Source: CAZLLV01 sp964560325 (GTDB lineage: Bacteria > Acidobacteriota > Thermoanaerobaculia > Multivoradales > DATKCC01). From it: 10,635 bases of DNA. Under the pieces are notes generated by a model. It searched no databases and was not told where the DNA came from. It worked only from the letters and a program-made list of their open reading frames with translations. The stretch is taken from positions 1-10,635 of the forward strand of contig CAZLLV010000316.1 in NCBI GenBank assembly GCA_964560325.1, written 5' to 3'. Both the position numbers and the translations under genes were made by a program. Positions 6,222-10,635 of this stretch are shown here, in pieces (the first letter of the stretch is position 1; the number at the start of each line of letters is the position of its first letter).

Positions 6222-7529
6222 GTCGCTCGCCCAGAGGGCCTCGAGCGGCATGCCTGCGCCGAGGACGAGCCGCGTGCGGATGTGCGTCTCGGCCGCATCG
6301 GCGGCCGGGTGGAGCGGACCCGGATCGCCGGCGAGGAGTGCGTGCCGCACCGCAAGAGCGAGGATCGATTCGGTGTCCGGGTCCGTGTCGGTGGCGGCGT
6401 CCGTCATATCCGTCAGCAGGTCGTGCCCGTCGTCGATACCGTCGCCGTCGCTGTCGGCGACATCGGGATCGGTCCCGCTCTCGCGCTCCTCCCGGTCGCT
6501 GAGGCCGTCCCCGTCGCGGTCCGAGTGCCCGCCGCCGCGGTACGAAGAAAGCGCTTGCATCCCCGTTTCGAAGTCCGGCTTCGAGCCGGGAACCCGGCAC
6601 CGGATCGGTGTCAGCCAGGACTGATCGGGACGGAGTCGTTCGGTCTCTGCATCGATCTCCTCGGCCTCGCGCCGCAGGCTCGCCTGGAGGAGATCGAGCT
6701 CAGCGAGTACCGCGGCGGGCAAGCCGCCAAACGGCGCCAGCTCGCGACAGGCGGGCCAGGGGTCGGAGGAGCCGGGCAGGTTCCAGCGGCTGTGGAGCCA
6801 GCGGCACGCGCCGGCGAGGAAGTGGGGGGACAGCTCCGGATATCCGGCCGCCTCCGCCAGGCGCGCCTGGAGCCGGAGCCAGGCGGCGAGGGCGGTGCGG
6901 CGTGGTTCCGAGGGATCTGCACGTTGAAGAGGCCAGGCGCGAGACGCGGTCCGGAGGAGGGCGACCGCCAGCCGGCGGTCGCGGAAGTCCTGAGCTAGCG
7001 CCGCCAGAGCCTCCGCATCGTTCGGATCAGAGGCGAGCGCGACAGCCGCGAGAGCAGGGCGGAAAGGGACGTCCACCTCCCGCACGACCGCTTCCCAGAC
7101 TCCTGGCGGCGGCTCGGCCGCGCGTAGGTCCGCGACCAGTTCCCGCGCGTACCGGCCGGCGCGTTCGTCGAGCAAGGAAGGGATCTCGTCTCTCCCGAAG
7201 CCCCACCCGCCCCGCGCGATCCATCGGGCGAAGAATGTGAGGCGTTCCCGGACGATCGCGGGATCGTCCTCAGCGCCCGGCCGCTCCATGTGCCGAATCG
7301 CTGCCTCGACTGCATCGATCGCCGCGGCAAGCTGTGCCGCCTGTCGATCCCGGTCGAGCATCACCGCCGCTTCGTGCACAGCCGATCCATACAGATCCTC
7401 CGCGATGTCCTGGAGGCGCTCGATCTCGGCGCGTTGATCACTTCGAGCCTCGGCTCCCACCGAGGCCGTGAGCACGAGTGACAAGAGCGGCGCAAGGACG
7501 ATCGGGATCGGCGATCGGGAGCGGGACAT
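6219..7529 (-). CDS. Secreted protein of unknown function with calcium-binding TSP3-like repeats (paralog copy 2, truncated by TGA)
   Basis: This 436-residue product is a paralog of the 3442-5832 protein. It has a signal peptide (MSRSRSPI, hydrophobic core, predicted cleavage after SVGA at 26). The helical block is shared (FFARWIARGGWGF 99-111, DERAGRYARE 121-130, FRPALAAVALASDPNDAEAL 156-175). Residues 214-222 (LAAWLRLQA) join directly what copy 1 separates by about 148 residues. The two cysteine motifs are kept (CRW 242, RCRVPGS 310-316). The TSP3-like calcium loops are DRDGDGLSDREE (337) and DSDGDGIDDG (359). The Asp-box segment of copy 1 is replaced by a 19-residue linker. It stops at ALWASD, inside the region that continues in copy 1, so the last domain is lost unless the stop is read through or is an error. 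The ATG at 7529 is supported by the signal peptide. Export is likely; function is unknown. Confidence 0.75.
   Translation of the reverse strand: MSRSRSPIPIVLAPLLSLVLTASVGAEARSDQRAEIERLQDIAEDLYGSAVHEAAVMLDRDRQAAQLAAAIDAVEAAIRHMERPGAEDDPAIVRERLTFFARWIARGGWGFGRDEIPSLLDERAGRYARELVADLRAAEPPPGVWEAVVREVDVPFRPALAAVALASDPNDAEALAALAQDFRDRRLAVALLRTASRAWPLQRADPSEPRRTALAAWLRLQARLAEAAGYPELSPHFLAGACRWLHSRWNLPGSSDPWPACRELAPFGGLPAAVLAELDLLQASLRREAEEIDAETERLRPDQSWLTPIRCRVPGSKPDFETGMQALSSYRGGGHSDRDGDGLSDREERESGTDPDVADSDGDGIDDGHDLLTDMTDAATDTDPDTESILALAVRHALLAGDPGPLHPAADAAETHIRTRLVLGAGMPLEALWASD
6849..6876. repeat. 28-bp exact direct repeat shared with 4735-4762 (copy 2 member)
   Basis: This is the partner of the identical 28 bases at 4735-4762 and encodes the same RLQARLAEA segment. 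It lies right beside the point where copy 2 lacks copy 1's extra segment, so it may mark one edge of the insertion or deletion. Confidence 0.85.
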
Positions 7530-7662
7530 ACCGAAGGCGAGAGCGGCGCCTGTACCAAGAGAGGGCTGGGCGCCCGAAAATCGAGCGGTCTGCGCGGTCG
7601 ACCGGGAACTCGGATTTGAGATCTTATAGCAAGGTATCAGGGAAGCGAATGCCCCGGCTCCA
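7530..7662 (-). promoter_or_regulatory. Upstream region of copy 2, possible weak promoter
   Basis: This 133-bp gap separates the rex stop from the copy 2 start. It contains the most AT-rich patch nearby (about 7612-7636), with TATAAG on the - strand at 7623-7628 as a possible -10 box. A -35 box is not clear; TTCGCT at 7644-7649 is poor, with 15 bases between. Nearer the gene are the palindromes CGGTCGACCG (7595-7604) and GGGCGCCC (7568-7575). No T-tract terminator is seen after rex. The sequence GAGATCT at 7619-7625 (+ strand) also forms the centre of the palindrome upstream of copy 1, which may be coincidence. Confidence 0.25.
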
Positions 7663-8277
7663 TCACTCCCCCAGGAAGTACGCCAGCTCCTCCAGGTTGA
7701 TCCGGAGATCCACGTCTTTCAGCGGCACCTCCGGCACGGGCCGGATACGGGTGGGGGAGAAATTGATGACGCCGCGGATGCCGGCGGCGACGAGCGCGTC
7801 GTAGCGCTCTTGGGCCGAGGGGGCGGGGACGCAGAGGGCGCCGATCTCGACCGCCTTCTCCTCGACGATGCGGGGGAGGTCCGAAGCGGGCTCGACCACC
7901 ACGTCGCCCACGCGGCGGCCGATCTTCTCCGGGTCGCGGTCGACGCCGGCGACGACGCGGAAGGCGCCCGAGTTGAAGCCGAGGTACTGCGCGAGGGCGC
8001 TCCCCAGGTTCCCCATGCCGACGATCACCAGACGGTGGAGGCGATCGAGCCCCAGCAGCTCCGAAAGGCGCTGGACGAGCGGGTCGACCTCGTAGCCGAC
8101 GCCCCGGATGCCGAACTCCCCGAACTGCGCCAGGTCCTTGCGGATCTGGGTGGCGGAGAGGTGGAAGCGACCCGCCAGGTCTTTCGACGAGATGCGCGTC
8201 ACCTCCTCCTCCTGGAGGCGGCGCAGACAGCGCAGGTAGAACGAGAGGCGGTTGAGGGTGAGCGGGGAGACCGGCAC
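7663..8277 (-). CDS. rex: Redox-sensing transcriptional repressor Rex
   Basis: Rex is a cytoplasmic homodimeric repressor that binds DNA when NAD+ dominates and lets go when NADH rises. It typically controls respiratory and fermentative genes. The 204-residue length fits the family. The N-terminal winged helix (about 1-78) contains RLSFYLRCLRRL (10-21), the recognition region LSATQIRKDLAQFGEFG (40-56) and RGVGY (58-62). The Rossmann fold follows, with the dinucleotide loop VGMGNLG (86-92), the acidic residue D113 at the end of strand 2 (VAGVDRDPEKIG), and the later motif INFSP (171-175). The GTG at 8277 places the conserved RLSFYLR block as in other Rex proteins; there is no strong ribosome binding site. 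It begins 28 bp after the nuoN stop, so it is probably cotranscribed with nuo genes. Confidence 0.95.
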   Translation of the reverse strand: MPVSPLTLNRLSFYLRCLRRLQEEEVTRISSKDLAGRFHLSATQIRKDLAQFGEFGIRGVGYEVDPLVQRLSELLGLDRLHRLVIVGMGNLGSALAQYLGFNSGAFRVVAGVDRDPEKIGRRVGDVVVEPASDLPRIVEEKAVEIGALCVPAPSAQERYDALVAAGIRGVINFSPTRIRPVPEVPLKDVDLRINLEELAYFLGE

Positions 8278-8305
8278 GGCGGTACGGAGCGGGTCTCCGA
8301 TGCCC

Positions 8306-9826
8306 CTAGAGTAGGTCCAGCAGGAGGCCGGGCACGATCCCCAGGATCAGCGTCCCGAGGGCCGCGAGGACCGCCGCGGCGGTGCCCCAGCCGTCGATCC
8401 GCACCCCGGCCGGGGCTCCATCGGGTACCGAAGCCTCCTCCTTCATGTAGAGGTGGTAGACCACCCGCAGGTAGTAGTAGACGCCGACCACCGACGTGGC
8501 GACGCCGACCAGCGCCAGCCAGGTCTGGCCGTGCTGGACCGCGTGGAAGAAGACGAAGTACTTGCCCAGGAAGCCGAGGGTCGGCGGGATGCCGCCGAGC
8601 GACAGCATGCAGACGGTGAGCGCGAGGCCGAGGAGCGGGTACCGGTAGCCGCGGCCCGACAGCTCGGAGATCAGGTGCTGCTCGCCCGGGCGGGTGTAGA
8701 GGAGGCTGACGACCGCGAAGGCGCCGGCGTTCATCAGCGCGTAGGCGGCGAGGTAGACGAGCACCGCCGTCCAGGTCTCGCCGACACCGCCGCCGGCCGC
8801 GGCGCCCGACGGCGTTCCCGCCAGATCGAGCCCGGCGAGCGGGATGAGGAGGTAGCCCATGTGCCCGACGCCGGAGTAGGCGAGCATCCGCTTGATGTCG
8901 TCCTGTACCAGCGCCAGCAGGTTGCCGAGCACCATCGAGAGCACCGCGAGCGTCGCGATCACCGCCGGCCAGTGCGTGCCGAGGGCGTCCGGGAAGACGG
9001 TGGCGAGGATCCGGATCATGACGAACGCGCTCGCCGCCTTGGGCGCCACCGACAGGAAGGCGACGAACGGCGACGGCGCCCCCTGGTAGGTGTCGGGCGA
9101 CCAGGCGTGGAACGGCGCGATCGCCATCTTGAAGCCGAACCCGGCGATCAGCAGGAGCACGCCGATCGCGCCCATCCAGGGCTCGATCGCCCCCGGACCG
9201 GTGCCGGTCGCGAAGGCCGCTCCGATGCCCTCGAAGTAGGTCGAGCCGGTGGCGCCGTAGAGGAGGGCCACGCCGTAGAGCACGAACGCGCTCGCGAAGG
9301 CACCCATCAGGAAGTACTTGATCGCCGCCTCGGAGCCGACCACGGTCTTGCGGTCGTAGGCGGCGAGGGCGTAGAGGCAGAGCGACAGCAGCTCCAGGCT
9401 GACGAAGACGGTCAGCAGCTCGGTCGATCGGAGCATCAGGAGCATGCCGGCGGTGCACCAGAGGAAGAGGGCGTGGTACTCGCCGCCCAGGATGCCCTCG
9501 CGCTTCAGATAGCTCTGCGAGGCGAGCAGGGCGAGCGCCGCCGAGACCAGCACGATCAGCGAGCCGACGGCGGTCGTCCGGTCGGCGGTCAGGAGGCCCT
9601 CCCAGGAGGCGCCGACCGGAAGCTCCCAGGCCAGCCAGCCGGCAGCGGCGACGGCGACGACAGCGAGGCCGGTGAAGGCGGAGCGCAGGCGCGGGGCGAA
9701 CGCCTCGAGGAGCAGGATCAGCGAGCCGGCGATCGCGAGCAGCAGCTCGGGCGCGACGGCGGCGACCTCGGCCGCGCCGGCCCCGCCGATGGGACCAAGG
9801 GAGCCGATGGGATCGGTCGGGTTCAT
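8306..9826 (-). CDS. nuoN: NADH-quinone oxidoreductase subunit N (NuoN)
   Basis: NuoN is one of the three antiporter-like proton-pumping subunits in the membrane arm of respiratory complex I, in the cytoplasmic membrane. The 506-residue protein is almost wholly hydrophobic, as expected for about 14 transmembrane helices. The key charged residues of the proton path are present: Glu145 in FVSLELLSL, Lys233 in GFGFKMAIAPFHAWSPD, Lys263 in APKAASAF, and Lys422 in LGFLGKYF. The block TYQGAPSP and the GHMGYLL motif are also typical. The ATG overlaps the nuoM stop (ATGA, 9823-9826) and is preceded by an ideal ribosome binding site, so translation is probably coupled to nuoM. A Gly/Ala-rich insert (GTPSGAAAGGGVGE, 337-350) lies in a loop. 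Confidence 0.97.
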   Translation of the reverse strand: MNPTDPIGSLGPIGGAGAAEVAAVAPELLLAIAGSLILLLEAFAPRLRSAFTGLAVVAVAAAGWLAWELPVGASWEGLLTADRTTAVGSLIVLVSAALALLASQSYLKREGILGGEYHALFLWCTAGMLLMLRSTELLTVFVSLELLSLCLYALAAYDRKTVVGSEAAIKYFLMGAFASAFVLYGVALLYGATGSTYFEGIGAAFATGTGPGAIEPWMGAIGVLLLIAGFGFKMAIAPFHAWSPDTYQGAPSPFVAFLSVAPKAASAFVMIRILATVFPDALGTHWPAVIATLAVLSMVLGNLLALVQDDIKRMLAYSGVGHMGYLLIPLAGLDLAGTPSGAAAGGGVGETWTAVLVYLAAYALMNAGAFAVVSLLYTRPGEQHLISELSGRGYRYPLLGLALTVCMLSLGGIPPTLGFLGKYFVFFHAVQHGQTWLALVGVATSVVGVYYYLRVVYHLYMKEEASVPDGAPAGVRIDGWGTAAAVLAALGTLILGIVPGLLLDLL

Positions 9827-10635
9827 CGGATCACCTCCGCGACGGCGGCCACCGCGGGCAGCGCCGGCTCCTCGGGCACGATCTCGTCACCCGGCGCTCC
9901 GGGCACCGCCGGCAGGGTCGGCACGGCCGGTGCGGGCACCGCGGCGCGCGCCACGTAGCGGTTCAGGGTCTCCTCCAGGGCGGGACGGCTCGGCTCGAGG
10001 AAGGCGGCCGGCGCGACGCCGATCCAGAGCATGAAGACGGCGAGCGGCACGAGCGCGACGACCTCGCGCGCGGTGAGATCGGTCACCGTCGCGTTCGCCG
10101 GATCGCGCACCGGCCCCCAGATCGTCTCCGCCACCATCTTCAGCAGGTAGACGGCCGCCAGCACCACGCCGAAGGTGGCGAGGATCACCGGCCAGCCGAG
10201 GGTACGGAAGCTGCCGACCAGGATCAGGAACTCGCCCACGAACCCGTTGAGCGCCGGCAGGCCGACCGAGGCGAGGGCCGAGAAGACGAGGAAGAAGGCG
10301 AAGACCGGCATCGCCTTGGCGAGCCCCCCTAAGTCCTTGAACTTCTTCGAGTGCCGGCGCTCGTAGATCATGCCGACCAGGAGGAAGAGGGCGCCGGTCG
10401 AGAGGCCGTGGTTGACCATCTGGATGAGCGCGCCCTGCCAGGCGACGAGGTCGATCGCGAGCAGCCCGAGCATCACGAAGCCGAGGTGGGCGACCGACGA
10501 GTAGGCGACCAGCTTCTTCATGTCGTCCTGCACCCAGGCGACGAGCGCGCCGTAGAGGATGCCGACCACCGCCAGGGTCACGAGCACCGGCTTGGCCGCC
10601 TCGGCCGCGTGCGGGAAGAGCGGCAGCGCGAAGCG
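9823..10635 (-). CDS. nuoM: NADH-quinone oxidoreductase subunit M (NuoM), C-terminal part, cut by the window edge
   Basis: This is the last 270 residues of a proton-pumping membrane subunit of complex I. The reading frame is open to the right edge, beginning RFALPLFPHAAEAAKP, which is internal NuoM sequence, so the start lies outside the window. Recognisable blocks are VQDDMKKLVAYSSVAHLGF (36-54), the helix with His76 (MVNHGLSTGALFLL), and NGFVGEFLILVGSF (130-143). In the last block Glu135 matches the terminal proton-path Glu of NuoM (E407 in E. coli numbering). After LNRYVARA there is a Pro/Ala/Val-rich tail of 40 residues (PAPAVPTLPAVPGAPG) that seems longer than usual. The gene ends in a four-base overlap with nuoN. 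Confidence 0.95.
   Translation of the reverse strand, partial: RFALPLFPHAAEAAKPVLVTLAVVGILYGALVAWVQDDMKKLVAYSSVAHLGFVMLGLLAIDLVAWQGALIQMVNHGLSTGALFLLVGMIYERRHSKKFKDLGGLAKAMPVFAFFLVFSALASVGLPALNGFVGEFLILVGSFRTLGWPVILATFGVVLAAVYLLKMVAETIWGPVRDPANATVTDLTAREVVALVPLAVFMLWIGVAPAAFLEPSRPALEETLNRYVARAAVPAPAVPTLPAVPGAPGDEIVPEEPALPAVAAVAEVIR
9829..9838 (-). promoter_or_regulatory. Very strong Shine-Dalgarno of nuoN inside the end of nuoM
   Basis: The - strand reads GGAGGTGATC, two bases before the nuoN ATG (seven after GGAGG). It complements ten bases of the usual bacterial 16S rRNA 3' end (GAUCACCUCC). It lies within the last codons of nuoM (coding EVIR) and fixes the nuoN start. Confidence 0.8.

Noticed and set aside
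7530..7662. Rex operator autoregulating the region after rex
   Set aside because: No sequence close to TTGTGA-N6-TCACAA is present in this gap or near the rex start.
8453..9958. Long + strand open frame opposite nuoN and the end of nuoM
   Set aside because: It is antisense to two strongly recognised complex I genes, with an Asp/Glu/Arg/Gly-rich product typical of shadows of membrane proteins in GC-rich DNA.

Overview
The window is very GC-rich bacterial DNA (third codon positions are mostly G or C) with tightly packed genes. It looks like a chromosomal segment of an aerobic or facultative, respiring Gram-negative-type bacterium. A complex I operon, a Rex repressor and a large periplasmic multiheme c-type cytochrome fused to TPRs suggest something like Acidobacteriota or Myxococcota. 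That assignment is an impression from gene content and composition, not a demonstrated placement. I see no rRNA, tRNA, CRISPR array, insertion sequence or phage gene.

Layout. The left edge (1-1341, + strand) carries an unrecognised acidic protein gene that overlaps, by four bases, a gene for the 16S rRNA m2G966 methyltransferase RsmD. Everything from 1323 to the right edge is on the - strand. In order of transcription it runs: the 3' end of nuoM (10635-9823), nuoN (9826-8306), the NADH-sensing repressor gene rex (8277-7663), two tandem related genes for secreted proteins with thrombospondin-type-3-like calcium-binding repeats (copy 2 at 7529-6003, copy 1 at 5832-3442), and a seven-CXXCH multiheme cytochrome c with a C-terminal TPR block (3383-1323). 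The cytochrome gene converges on rsmD, and their 3' ends overlap by 19 bases.

How the genes work together. NuoM and NuoN are two proton-pumping antiporter-like membrane subunits of NADH:quinone oxidoreductase. Rex senses NADH/NAD+ and commonly controls respiratory genes, so rex just downstream of nuoN suggests redox feedback. No Rex operator is visible inside the window. The tandem secreted pair and the exported cytochrome lie head-to-tail on the same strand with gaps of 170 and 58 bp. They may form a separate extracytoplasmic unit of unknown function.

Most notable signal. The two secreted genes are clear paralogs, alignable from signal peptide to C-terminus. Copy 1 carries two extra segments of about 150 residues, one of which contains a sialidase-type Asp-box. 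Copy 2 is interrupted by a single in-frame TGA (6219-6221), after which homology continues in the same frame for 71 more codons. This could be a fresh nonsense mutation, a sequence error, or a truncation or readthrough arrangement.
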